64,000 nucleotides of DNA from CAZCVI01 sp964502145 (GTDB lineage: Bacteria; Acidobacteriota; Aminicenantia; UBA2199), in assembly GCA_964502145.1 (NCBI GenBank), contig CAZCVI010000002.1, forward strand, positions 124,001-188,000, in the 5' to 3' direction. The notes beneath the pieces were generated by a model. It searched no databases. It had not been told where the DNA came from and saw only the letters and a program-made list of their open reading frames with translations. Positions 1-7,332 of the stretch are shown piece after piece. The translations under genes and the position numbers were made by a program. How positions within the stretch are numbered: position 1 is the stretch's first letter; the number at the start of each line of letters is the position of its first letter.

Positions 1-719
1 TTGTCCAGGCAGGTATTGACGGTTTTTTCCTGTACTATTAGAACATGGTCTTCAAATGTAAAGCTATTGATTAAATCGAAAATATCGAGGAAGGTTGAAG
101 ATGTCGCCTTGGTGGGGGAGACGTTTATTTGAAATGCACCTTGAGAACCTTCTTGGACTTGAAGGATTGGCCCTTGTCTATTATTTACTTCAGCCCATTT
201 TGCTTCTAACGCCATTAAGGGCATATCTTTTAAAAGCGATTTCCCTCTGATTTTGGCGATTTTTACAAAATCGGCCAGATAGGCGACCTGAAATGTGAGG
301 CTCAGGGGATTCTCGGGCGGATATTGATCATGGAGCCCTGTGGCCAGTTCAAAAGTAGCATATTTTTTATTTGGAGCTTCGAGATGAATTTCTGTCTCTA
401 TTCCAGGTACGATAGCCCCTACTTTTTCGCCCTGGGATACACTAGTGCCAACATCATAATCCAATGTAGCCCCAACTACTTCTATTTCCGCCCCAATTTT
501 TCTTTGTATTGAATTCGTTTGCTTGTTGGATAGATTCCCTTCTGTTGCTTCGGTTTCGCCGTCCAAATTTCCGGATGGCGTCATAACCGTTTCTTCACCA
601 AAAATAGGGGGATGGTGATTTGTTTTTTTATTATTTGCACTCTTTATCTGCTGGGCAACGGCTTCAGCAGCCGCCATACTTTTATTCTCATTCTTTGTCT
701 TCATTGCTGCGGCATACAT
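1..719 (-). CDS. Partial protein of unknown function, N-terminal part
   Basis: The minus strand is open from an ATG at 719 to the window edge, giving 239 codons with no stop, so the C-terminus is missing. An AGGA-type ribosome site lies 8-9 nt before the ATG. The N-terminus is low-complexity and polar (Ala, Lys, Asn, Gln rich, about residues 1-70), with no signal peptide or membrane segment. It is followed by IQRKIGAEIE and a mixed alpha/beta-looking region. The phrase QRK-IG-E-E recalls proteins that travel with DUF4157/contractile-injection effectors, but that is a weak impression. I do not recognise a family. The ORFs on the plus strand here are its antisense shadows. Confidence 0.6.
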   Translation of the reverse strand, partial: MYAAAMKTKNENKSMAAAEAVAQQIKSANNKKTNHHPPIFGEETVMTPSGNLDGETEATEGNLSNKQTNSIQRKIGAEIEVVGATLDYDVGTSVSQGEKVGAIVPGIETEIHLEAPNKKYATFELATGLHDQYPPENPLSLTFQVAYLADFVKIAKIRGKSLLKDMPLMALEAKWAEVNNRQGPILQVQEGSQGAFQINVSPTKATSSTFLDIFDLINSFTFEDHVLIVQEKTVNTCLD

Positions 720-749
720 ATTTCTTTCCTCATTATTTCATCCATATTA

Positions 750-778
750 ATTCTAACACAAGAAATATAAAGAAACAA
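750..778 (-). promoter_or_regulatory. Putative sigma70-type promoter for the partial gene
   Basis: On the minus strand TTGTTT (773-778) is separated by 17 nt from TAGAAT (750-755). Transcription would start near 743, leaving a leader of about 24 nt that carries the ribosome site of the gene starting at 719. Confidence 0.4.
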
Positions 779-998
779 GGAGAATTACAGCCCTGGATTC
801 CCCGCCAAATTTCTGGAAAGCTTCGACTTACAGAACCTTCTGGACCAACTGGACTTCCCAAAACCTTATAATTTTGTATAGCTTGTCCAGTATAAAGTAT
901 CGAATAGGCTGTTCGAGGCGCATTGTCCCTGGTTTCTTTTTCATATCCCTTTGTAGACTCCTGGTCATCCCACCATCCGACGAATCACGGTTCAGAAA

Positions 999-1049
999 CT
1001 GTCTCCCCCATTTTTCCAAGTAGAAAAACTGTGCCCAGTGCTTTACTTC
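999..1049. repeat. 51-bp direct repeat, copy 1
   Basis: This stretch matches 1790-1840 at 50 of 51 positions; the one difference is C1034 against G1825. The two copies flank the toxin-antitoxin pair at 1094-1751. The repeat contains a G/C-rich end (CTGTCTCCCCC) and an AT-rich end (GTGCTTTACTTC in outline). Confidence 0.9.
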
Positions 1050-1093
1050 ATTTTTGATTTGACATTTTGTCGTTTATAAGCTACCATTATACT

Positions 1094-1438
1094 ATGGCCA
1101 ACACACAGAGGATTTTGAAAGTTTATATGGATTCCCGCGGTAAAGAGCCTTTTATTGAGTGGTTGGAATCGATAAAGGACCGTAAAAACAGAAGTAGGAT
1201 TATTACTAGATTGGATCGTTTGGAAGTCGGTAATCCCGGTGATTCCCGCCATTTGGGTAATGGGTTGTTTGAACTACGCTTGGACTTTGGCCCCGGCTTT
1301 CGGATTTATTATGGTGAAGATGACGCGGTGATCCTAATTTTGCTGGTGGGTGGCGATAAAGGGACGCAATCCGCAGATATCAAAAAAGCCCAATCTTATT
1401 GGAAGAGGTATCAGGAGGAAAAAAATGAGAAATTTTAG
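1094..1438 (+). CDS. RelE/ParE-superfamily toxin (HigB/Gp49-like)
   Basis: This 114-aa basic protein has the layout of the phage-derived Gp49/HigB-like toxin family: an N-terminal segment with EPFIEWL, a central LGNGLFELRLDFGPGFRIYY, and a terminal LLVGGDKGTQ followed by a Lys-rich helix. Family members are ribosome-dependent mRNA interferases. The ATG at 1094 was preferred to an in-frame TTG at 1067 because the family motif starts just after it; neither has a clear ribosome site. The gene overlaps the antitoxin start by 14 nt, which is the toxin-first order typical of higBA. The cassette sits between two 51-bp direct repeats. Toxin activity is inferred from family resemblance. Confidence 0.85.
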   Translation: MANTQRILKVYMDSRGKEPFIEWLESIKDRKNRSRIITRLDRLEVGNPGDSRHLGNGLFELRLDFGPGFRIYYGEDDAVILILLVGGDKGTQSADIKKAQSYWKRYQEEKNEKF

Positions 1439-1751
1439 AGATTATCTAAAAGATAAATTGGTCGATCAAGCAGAAGCAGTTTCTTATCTAAATGTCGCCC
1501 TGGAAGAGTATGAAAAAGATCACGATGCCGATGCTTTTTTGCTGGCACTACGTACAGTTACCGAGGCAAATGGCGGTATCTCTGAATTGGCAAAAAAAAC
1601 CAATCTAAACAGGCAACACCTGTATCGGTCATTATCAAACAAAGGAAATCCCAGACTGATTACACTGGAAACAGTTTTGCATGGACTGGGACTCCGGTTG
1701 TCTATTGTCCCTCTTGGAAACAAAAGTCTGGAGACGGAGCACAGAGTATAA
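1425..1751 (+). CDS. HTH antitoxin of HigA-like type
   Basis: This 108-aa protein starts at ATG 1425, preceded at 6-nt spacing by AGGAGG (1413-1418), which decides against the longer in-frame start at 1350. An acidic N-terminal part (residues 1-45) is followed by a helix-turn-helix (ISELAKKTNLNRQHLYRSLS) of the type found in addiction-module antidote proteins. It should bind the toxin encoded just upstream and repress their shared operator. The 14-nt overlap with the toxin gene implies translational coupling. Confidence 0.85.
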   Translation: MRNFRDYLKDKLVDQAEAVSYLNVALEEYEKDHDADAFLLALRTVTEANGGISELAKKTNLNRQHLYRSLSNKGNPRLITLETVLHGLGLRLSIVPLGNKSLETEHRV

Positions 1752-1789
1752 ATTTCCTGGCTGTTTCTTCCATCAAGTAGGGGCTTGAG

Positions 1790-1840
1790 CTGTCTCCCCC
1801 ATTTTTCCAAGTAGAAAAACTGTGGCCAGTGCTTTACTTC
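1790..1840. repeat. 51-bp direct repeat, copy 2
   Basis: Second copy of 999-1049, same orientation, 791 bp downstream, one mismatch. It begins 38 bp after the antitoxin stop codon, so the two copies bracket a self-contained toxin-antitoxin unit. Confidence 0.9.
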
Positions 1841-1882
1841 TTTACTTTATATTTGTTCAATTGCAAGAAGTAAAGAAGTAAA
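1833..1882 (+). terminator. 15-bp perfect hairpin after the HigBA-like pair
   Basis: The arms 1833-1847 (TTTACTTCTTTACTT) and 1868-1882 (AAGTAAAGAAGTAAA) are exact complements around a 20-nt loop. A run of six T occurs 14 nt further on. The left arm overlaps the end of direct repeat copy 2. It could stop transcription leaving the toxin-antitoxin genes or protect the 3' end; with few G-C pairs the terminator role is uncertain. From here to 2034 I see no gene. Confidence 0.45.
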
Positions 1883-2034
1883 ACACCGTCCCCTTTTTTG
1901 GCCAAGGAATCAATAAATGGCAAATTAAAAGTGCTTCAGCGGGAACCGTATCACCTTTTTTGATCACGTTTTGGCCTTACCAATGACATAAATTTTCATA
2001 CCACCTTTCCTTTATCAAAACAGTCACGTTCACA

Positions 2035-2379
2035 CTATAATGAGAGTACTTTCTTTATGCCCTGTTCGACTTTTTTAAGATATTTGGTACCAATTTTCCC
2101 GACGAATTCTGTCAATACCTCTTTATCAATGGTAATCAATTGGGAAACGTTTATGACTGAATCCTTTGTTAACGCGGACTCTTCTTTCTTTAAAAAAACG
2201 TTCCCAGGAGCTTCGGCCAATCTAAGATTGCTGGTTATAACCACCACCACAACTGTATTGATTTTACTCCTGTTAAAGGTATCGGCCTGCATGACCAGCA
2301 CAGGTCGTCTGTACCCGGGACCTGAACCTGAGGGTAAATCCAAATCAGCCCACCAAATGGACCCCCGCTCAATTACCAT
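2035..2379 (-). CDS. mazF: MazF/PemK-family endoribonuclease toxin
   Basis: This 114-aa protein has MazF/PemK hallmarks: IERGSIWWADLD near the N-terminus, then GSGPGYRRPVLVMQAD with the catalytic Arg region, a Ser/Thr site in VVVVVITSNLRLAEAPGNVFL, and the terminal IDKEVLTEFVGKI segment. Such toxins cleave single-stranded mRNA at short sites. It overlaps the preceding antitoxin gene by 7 nt, the usual mazEF arrangement, and shares its promoter. The long plus-strand ORF over 2057-2692 is antisense to this pair. Confidence 0.92.
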   Translation of the reverse strand: MVIERGSIWWADLDLPSGSGPGYRRPVLVMQADTFNRSKINTVVVVVITSNLRLAEAPGNVFLKKEESALTKDSVINVSQLITIDKEVLTEFVGKIGTKYLKKVEQGIKKVLSL

Positions 2380-2615
2380 TCTTCTTTTTGCACTATTTTC
2401 AACTGTGCCTGATAAAGCCCTTTATCCATTACCGAGGGATTCGTTTGATCTTCATACAATGCATTTAACTGCTGTGTTACATTTTCCTCTTTTTTATCCT
2501 TCAGATACTCTTCTATTGCCCTCGCATAAAATTCACTGCGAGTTACCTTTAATTGGTGGGCGATTTTCTCGGCCAATGCAAATATATTATCCGGTATGTA
2601 TACTGCTGTTTTCAT
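2373..2615 (-). CDS. Ribbon-helix-helix antitoxin of the MazEF-like pair
   Basis: This 80-aa protein begins with a short beta strand (MKTAVYIPDN) and two helices typical of ribbon-helix-helix DNA binders (AEKIAHQLKVTRSEFYARAIEEYL). A Lys/Glu-rich flexible C-terminus follows, expected to wrap and inhibit the toxin. No ribosome site precedes the ATG; instead a TATACT box ends 7 nt upstream, so the transcript may start at the ATG itself. Antitoxin function is inferred from position and fold signature. Confidence 0.88.
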   Translation of the reverse strand: MKTAVYIPDNIFALAEKIAHQLKVTRSEFYARAIEEYLKDKKEENVTQQLNALYEDQTNPSVMDKGLYQAQLKIVQKEEW

Positions 2616-2621
2616 GCTTAA

Positions 2622-2650
2622 AGTATAATCCCAATAGAGGCGAATGTCAA
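2622..2650 (-). promoter_or_regulatory. Strong promoter for mazEF, probably leaderless
   Basis: On the minus strand a perfect TTGACA (2645-2650) and TATACT (2622-2627) are 17 nt apart. Counting 7 nt downstream of the -10 box places the start of transcription at the A of the antitoxin ATG (2615), which has no Shine-Dalgarno sequence. Confidence 0.7.
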
Positions 2651-2831
2651 ATAAAAAACTTCCCCACGTACCGATGGAAATTAAGAGGTTAGTTGCGCCA
2701 AACTAAGCCCAGGAATTTGGGACATGTCAGTGATTCTCATTATTCTCGTTATTCTTTTTCCTCCCATTCTTCGCATTTTGTCCTAGGGATTTCCAAACTT
2801 TTGGTGGTTGTTCCAGGTGAAACTACAAAAC

Positions 2832-2884
2832 TTGCAGATAAAAGTTGCGTATATTATAGTGCTGATTCTAATGCCTAGTATAAT
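2832..2884 (+). promoter_or_regulatory. Putative promoter region of the SPFH gene
   Basis: TTGCAG (2832-2837) and TATAGT (2855-2860) are 17 nt apart. A second consensus -10 box TATAAT lies at 2879-2884 without a convincing -35. The rest of the gap 2651-2831 holds no recognisable feature beyond a T/C-rich stretch. Confidence 0.4.
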
Positions 2885-2918
2885 ATATACTTTTAAAAAC
2901 GAAATGGAGGTTATAAAT

Positions 2919-4976
2919 ATGGAACTATCTTTTATGATTGCAGGTGGTGTGGGAGTTTTTGTTTTTCTCCTGGTGATTGCATCCTTCACTAATATTGGCC
3001 CGACCCAGGTGGGGTTAGTGATGAAACGGTTCTCTTTAAAAAAGCTTCCTGGAGATAACCCAATCGCGTTTAATGGGGAAGCGGGATATCAAGCCAAATT
3101 GCTAATGCCAGGGTTGCGTTGGAAGTTTATATTGTTATATCAAGTACGAAAATTCCCCTGGGTGCAAGTACCAGCGGGGGAAATCGGCGTGATGATATCC
3201 CAGATCGGGGCTGCACTCCCTATCGGTGCCAAATCGGCGTTTTATAAAAACGAGTTCGGGAACTTCTCCGACTTAAAGAATTTTATCTCCCAAGGCGGCC
3301 AAAAAGGTGTGCAACGCCCCGTGCTACCTCCGGGAACATTAATTCCTTTTCATCCGGTGGCGTTCCTGGTAATTACCGCTAAACAGGTGTATGGCGTACC
3401 AGTAGACCCAGAACTGGTCAGATTGGAAGCCAGAACGGGGCGCTTAATGCCCCAATCTTTTGGTCTTGAACCAGACCAATTAAAACTGGTGATGATCCAA
3501 CCGGCACCGCATGGCGAAGGCAGTGAATTGATTGATATGGTGGGTATTGTCACTACCTTGGAAGGAGACCCATTGCCTTCTGGTGCCATTGCCAGCCGCT
3601 TGAATGATTTTTACGATATCCAGGAACTGGAAGACGCAGGCAAAGATGATTCCGCCTTAATCGAAGTCCTGCTGGGTAGTAAAAATGGCTTGCATAACAA
3701 TTACCAGGATTATCAGGCTTTCTTGGAAAACGGCGGACGCATCGGATTGCAACATGACCCGTTGTTGTATGGTGCATACGCATTGAATCCGTTCCTGGTT
3801 CGGGTGGAACGTATGCCCATGCTGGTGGTGAAACAGGGTGAAGTGGCTGTTATTAAAGGGTATGTGGGCTTGCCCACCAAGGATACTTCGGGTGATAAGT
3901 TCAAGTATGGGTCCCTGGTACGACCTGGCCACCGCGGCATCTGGCAAGAACCGTTACGAACAGGTAAATTCGCTATCAATCCTCGCTGTTACCAACCCGT
4001 GATTGTATCCACGGCTATCCTAACATTGAATTGGGCAGAAGCAGTTTCGCGGGCCCATAACTTGGACCGGCAATTATGTCAAATTGAAGCTAAAAGTAAT
4101 GAAGGATTTGTCTTTAGAATTGATCTGCAAGTGCAGATACATGTGGCCGATACCCATACACCACGGGTGATTTCCATGGTAGGAACAATGGAAAATCTGG
4201 TCAACGAAGTATTGCAAGCAGCAGTAGGAAACCACTTCCGCGATAAATTACAAAGTATGCCCGCGGTTGATTTTATTAAGAAGAGACAGGAAGTTCAAGA
4301 ACAAGCGCTTATCCATGTCCGGGATCATCTGGCTTTATATCAGGTGGAAACCCGTGGGGTTTATATTCAAGATGTGGTGTTACCCAAAGAGTTGGTCAAG
4401 GTGTTAACAGAGCGAGAAATCGCCAATCAGAACATCGAAACCTTCAAAAAAGAAAAAGAAGCAGAAGATCAACGCATCGCCAAACAGCAGGCCATGGGTA
4501 CGGCAGACATGCAGTTGGCATTAGCCAAGTCGCAGGTGGAAGTGGAAATCAACACCAACCGGGCCAAAGCCCGCAAAGCAGAAGCGGATGGTGAAGCCAC
4601 ATACATCGAGAAAACGGGTGCGGCGCATGGTGCCAAAATACGTGCGGTAGGGTTGGCTCGTGCCGAAGGTTACGAGGCACAGGTCAAAGCGTTGGGGCAA
4701 ATTCCCACGGCATTAGTTAATGCGATTAATGCTCTGTCTGAAGGCAATATGAAGATCATACCCGATGTTTTAGTCACTGGCGGTTCAGGTTCTCTGGAAG
4801 GTTTGGCTGCGACCCTAATAAAAAAATTCACCCCTAAAGCAGAATATCCCGTGGAAGAGAAGCAAAAAAGCGAAGAAATAATGGCCAGAACAGCCGATAG
4901 GGCTGAAGATAAAGCCATGGAAGATATCGCTTGGTCAGTAAGACCAGAATTCCCAGAGGAAGTACCCACCGTATAA
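2919..4976 (+). CDS. SPFH-domain (flotillin/band 7-like) membrane protein
   Basis: The ATG at 2919 has GGAGG 8 nt upstream and is preferred to the earlier in-frame ATG at 2808. The product (685 aa) starts with one membrane segment (about residues 4-24). A long N-terminal region follows, then an SPFH-type core (about 310-540, including VISMVGTMENLVNEVLQAA and VYIQDVVLPKELVKVLTEREIA). A Lys/Glu/Ala-rich coiled-coil (about 545-620) precedes an acidic tail. It is larger than typical flotillins, mainly because of the N-terminal region. SPFH proteins form membrane-associated oligomeric scaffolds; the client here is unknown. The gene appears monocistronic. Confidence 0.85.
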   Translation: MELSFMIAGGVGVFVFLLVIASFTNIGPTQVGLVMKRFSLKKLPGDNPIAFNGEAGYQAKLLMPGLRWKFILLYQVRKFPWVQVPAGEIGVMISQIGAALPIGAKSAFYKNEFGNFSDLKNFISQGGQKGVQRPVLPPGTLIPFHPVAFLVITAKQVYGVPVDPELVRLEARTGRLMPQSFGLEPDQLKLVMIQPAPHGEGSELIDMVGIVTTLEGDPLPSGAIASRLNDFYDIQELEDAGKDDSALIEVLLGSKNGLHNNYQDYQAFLENGGRIGLQHDPLLYGAYALNPFLVRVERMPMLVVKQGEVAVIKGYVGLPTKDTSGDKFKYGSLVRPGHRGIWQEPLRTGKFAINPRCYQPVIVSTAILTLNWAEAVSRAHNLDRQLCQIEAKSNEGFVFRIDLQVQIHVADTHTPRVISMVGTMENLVNEVLQAAVGNHFRDKLQSMPAVDFIKKRQEVQEQALIHVRDHLALYQVETRGVYIQDVVLPKELVKVLTEREIANQNIETFKKEKEAEDQRIAKQQAMGTADMQLALAKSQVEVEINTNRAKARKAEADGEATYIEKTGAAHGAKIRAVGLARAEGYEAQVKALGQIPTALVNAINALSEGNMKIIPDVLVTGGSGSLEGLAATLIKKFTPKAEYPVEEKQKSEEIMARTADRAEDKAMEDIAWSVRPEFPEEVPTV

Positions 4977-4996
4977 GTAAAAATGGTTCAGAGTAA

Positions 4997-5025
4997 AGGG
5001 GCGGTCTTTTGATAAGGTCGCCCCT
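4997..5025. other. GC-rich inverted repeat downstream of the SPFH gene
   Basis: AGGGGCG (4997-5003) and CGCCCCT (5019-5025) are exact complements around 15 nt. No T-run follows, so it is a weak terminator candidate. In the remaining gap to the promoter at 5307 I see no gene and no cobalamin-riboswitch-like conserved box. Confidence 0.35.
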
Positions 5026-5306
5026 GTACCTGCACAGATTCCCCGCAGTTGGAGTCTGTTCCGTTTGCGTCATTTTTTCTTACCGCCTAAGATTCACCAT
5101 CGTATATCTATCGGCATACCTTTTTTTAAGAATCTAATCGTGGATTTAGGAAAAAAGTCAATGCCGTCGCGTGAAAAACAGAAGAAATTAACCCGTTGAA
5201 ATAACAGGTGGAAATACATGTAATTCAGGTTTGTTTATTGGCATGATCTAAGGCAAAACAAGAAAACAATGCCTGAAAATCTAGAATAAATATTCATAAA
5301 ATTTGC

Positions 5307-5335
5307 TTGACTGTTTTTTTTTGCTATGCTACTAT
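5307..5335 (+). promoter_or_regulatory. Promoter of the RiPP locus
   Basis: TTGACT (5307-5312) and TACTAT (5330-5335) are 17 nt apart. The -35 box is identical to those at 10305 (kinase gene) and 21162 (radical SAM gene), both also with 17-nt spacers. The leader would be about 45 nt to the short ORF at 5387. Confidence 0.6.
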
Positions 5336-5386
5336 TATTTTTAACCTCTTAAACAAAAACCTAGGTAAAATAAATTGGGTGAAATA

Positions 5387-5464
5387 ATGCAAGTTAAAAA
5401 AAGAGTTGTCAGGCAATGGGAAAACTTTTTCCAGACGACAATTTTCTCGGGTATGTGTAAATGA
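5387..5464 (+). CDS. 25-codon ORF coupled to the radical SAM gene; possible precursor or leader peptide
   Basis: The ATG at 5387 follows a GGGTGA-like ribosome site. The reading frame encodes 25 residues, basic at the start (MQVKKRVVRQ), aromatic in the middle, ending TTIFSGMCK. Its TGA overlaps the ATG of the downstream radical SAM gene (ATGA at 5461-5464), and that gene has no convincing ribosome site of its own. It could be a small RiPP precursor, a translational-coupling leader, or chance. The Cys, Ser and Thr near the C-terminus are the residues a YcaO enzyme would use. Confidence 0.4.
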   Translation: MQVKKRVVRQWENFFQTTIFSGMCK

Positions 5465-7305
5465 TCGAAGCCAACGAAGTCAAAAAGCACCTCCTTTCCG
5501 TTTTAAAAGGTGAGTCGCTCCTGCTGATTGTTCCACCTTTTGTTAATACGCGGACTCCCATCATGGGTCCTCATATCCTGCAAACCATTGCCCAACAGCA
5601 GGGTTATGCAGTAGATATTCTATATGTGAATCTTCTGCTGGCCTCACTCATTGGTACCCAGTTGGTCGAAAGCATCAGCTACGGTCAACCTTTTCGTTTA
5701 TTAGGCGAGCGTTTATTTGCCCGTAGCGCCTATGGATTACCACCATTGGGAAAATTTCCAGAACTCTGTTTGGACGCGGTGAAATCGGTGTTCGGCGATA
5801 AAGAAGAATATCCCATGGAAGCCTTTGAATACAAGTATTATGAGACAACCGATTTCCAAGCCGATACGTACCACCACCTGGAAAATATCTGCTATGATCT
5901 GGTAACAGAGATATCAGAAACCATTGCGGGTATGAATTATCAGATGGTGGGTTGTTCGAGTAACTGGGAACAAAACAATTGCTCCATCGCCTTGATCAAT
6001 GCGATCAAAAAACGTCGACCCGACATTATTACCTTGATGGGCGGCTCCAACTGCGAGGGGGAAATGGCAGAAGGAATTGCTTCACTCAGCCACTCTATTG
6101 ATTATATCTTTTCCGGGGAGAGCGATCTTACCTTCCCTGACTTCTTAAAAAAACATAAAGCTGGCCAATTACCCTCGAACCGGATTATCGTGGGCGAACC
6201 GGTTACTGACCTGGATAATATCCCGCTCCCCTGTTATGATAGTTATTTCCAACAATCGCGTTGTTTTTTCGGCGCTCAGCCCAGCGGAGAAAATATCCTG
6301 GCCTATGAAACCAGCCGCGGTTGCTGGTGGGGACAATGTACCTTTTGCGGGCAAAATGGCAAACGGAGCCGTTTTCGCCCCAAAGCTGCCAAGAAAGTCG
6401 CTGCTGAATTGGGTGAAATGAATCGCCAGTACCCGGATAAACGCATTCTGCTCATAGATAAAGTGATGCCCATCTCTATCTACAACGAACTGCTCCCCTT
6501 GTTAGAGCAAAACGGAGTGACAGCACCCATGAGCTGTGAACACCGGCCAGACCTATCCTTTCAAGAACTGCTGGACTTAAAAAAAGCCAATGTGAATATC
6601 ATCAAGTTCGGTATTGAAACGCTGTCCAGCGGATTATTAAAACTAATGAATAAAGGCGTGATTGCCGCGCAGAATATTTCTCTACTTCGCCATGCTGCGG
6701 CCTGCGGCGTGCTAATCGATTGGAATATGCTGTGGGGGTTCCCCAATGACAGGTTAGAACACTACCAGGAGATATTGGAACTGCTGCCTTTACTCCATCA
6801 TCTCTGTCCCCCTGCGGTATTTCGTCACCTTAGTTTGGATCGCTTTTCTCCTTATTTCGAGAAGCCCCAGAAATATAATATCCGTAACCTCCGTCCCTGG
6901 GCGGTGAACGATATGGTTTACCCGGAGTGGGCAGATATGGAGAAACTAGCTTACCGCTTCATCGGCGATTATCCCAGTGACTCTCACGACCACCCAGAAA
7001 TAATCGGCGCCATCTCCCGAGAAGTGGAAAACTGGCAAGCTTCCAGAAAAGATGCCAAGTTGCATCTGAAGGCTGTCGGTTATCATTATATTCTCCAAGA
7101 TACCCGGAAAATAAAAGCGGGCTGCAAACCCCAATTACTGGATGAAGAACAAGCCAGGGCCGTGATGACACCATCCGCCTACAAGACTTCAAGCGGACAA
7201 GAATGGGCGGTGACTGAAAAACTGGGGGTAGTGGTGGATGGTTTGTACGTTCCCCTGGTGACCGCTTCCCCAGAATTATTATTACACTTTATGGAGGAAT
7301 CATGA
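5461..7305 (+). CDS. B12-type radical SAM RiPP maturase (rSAM_ocin_1-like, putative C-methyltransferase)
   Basis: The product is 614 aa. The N-terminal 270 residues have the beta/alpha look of a B12-binding region and match the start typical of ribosomal-peptide maturation radical SAM protein 1 (LLIVPPFVNTRTPIMGPHIL). The middle contains VGCSSNWEQNN, IITLMGGSNCEGEMAEGI and FSGESDLTFPDFL. The cluster motif is RGCWWGQCTFCG with Cys at 288, 293 and 296 (CX4CX2C, against the usual CX3CX2C). IKFGIETLSSGLLKLMNKG and WNMLWGFPND complete the radical SAM barrel. About 130 residues follow, probably for peptide contact. Family members install C-methyl groups on RiPP precursors. It is the first large gene of an operon with a YcaO fusion and an NHLP-like protein. 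Substrate and reaction are inferred. Confidence 0.85.
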   Translation: MIEANEVKKHLLSVLKGESLLLIVPPFVNTRTPIMGPHILQTIAQQQGYAVDILYVNLLLASLIGTQLVESISYGQPFRLLGERLFARSAYGLPPLGKFPELCLDAVKSVFGDKEEYPMEAFEYKYYETTDFQADTYHHLENICYDLVTEISETIAGMNYQMVGCSSNWEQNNCSIALINAIKKRRPDIITLMGGSNCEGEMAEGIASLSHSIDYIFSGESDLTFPDFLKKHKAGQLPSNRIIVGEPVTDLDNIPLPCYDSYFQQSRCFFGAQPSGENILAYETSRGCWWGQCTFCGQNGKRSRFRPKAAKKVAAELGEMNRQYPDKRILLIDKVMPISIYNELLPLLEQNGVTAPMSCEHRPDLSFQELLDLKKANVNIIKFGIETLSSGLLKLMNKGVIAAQNISLLRHAAACGVLIDWNMLWGFPNDRLEHYQEILELLPLLHHLCPPAVFRHLSLDRFSPYFEKPQKYNIRNLRPWAVNDMVYPEWADMEKLAYRFIGDYPSDSHDHPEIIGAISREVENWQASRKDAKLHLKAVGYHYILQDTRKIKAGCKPQLLDEEQARAVMTPSAYKTSSGQEWAVTEKLGVVVDGLYVPLVTASPELLLHFMEES

Positions 7306-7332
7306 CTCCTCTAAAGAGCTGAAAAAACTACC

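Noticed and set aside
620..871. 83-codon plus-strand ORF
   Set aside because: Mostly antisense to the partial minus-strand gene that runs off the left edge.
828..1019. Minus-strand ORFs at 828-1019 and 1520-1810 sharing MEKWGRQ
   Set aside because: The shared start comes from the 51-bp direct repeat; the rest is unrelated, and the second overlaps the antitoxin gene in antisense.
2057..2692. 211-codon plus-strand ORF
   Set aside because: It is antisense to the well-supported MazEF-like pair and shows no family features.
4977..5386. Cobalamin riboswitch before the B12-type radical SAM gene
   Set aside because: No B12-box-like conserved segment or paired elements could be recognised in the gap.
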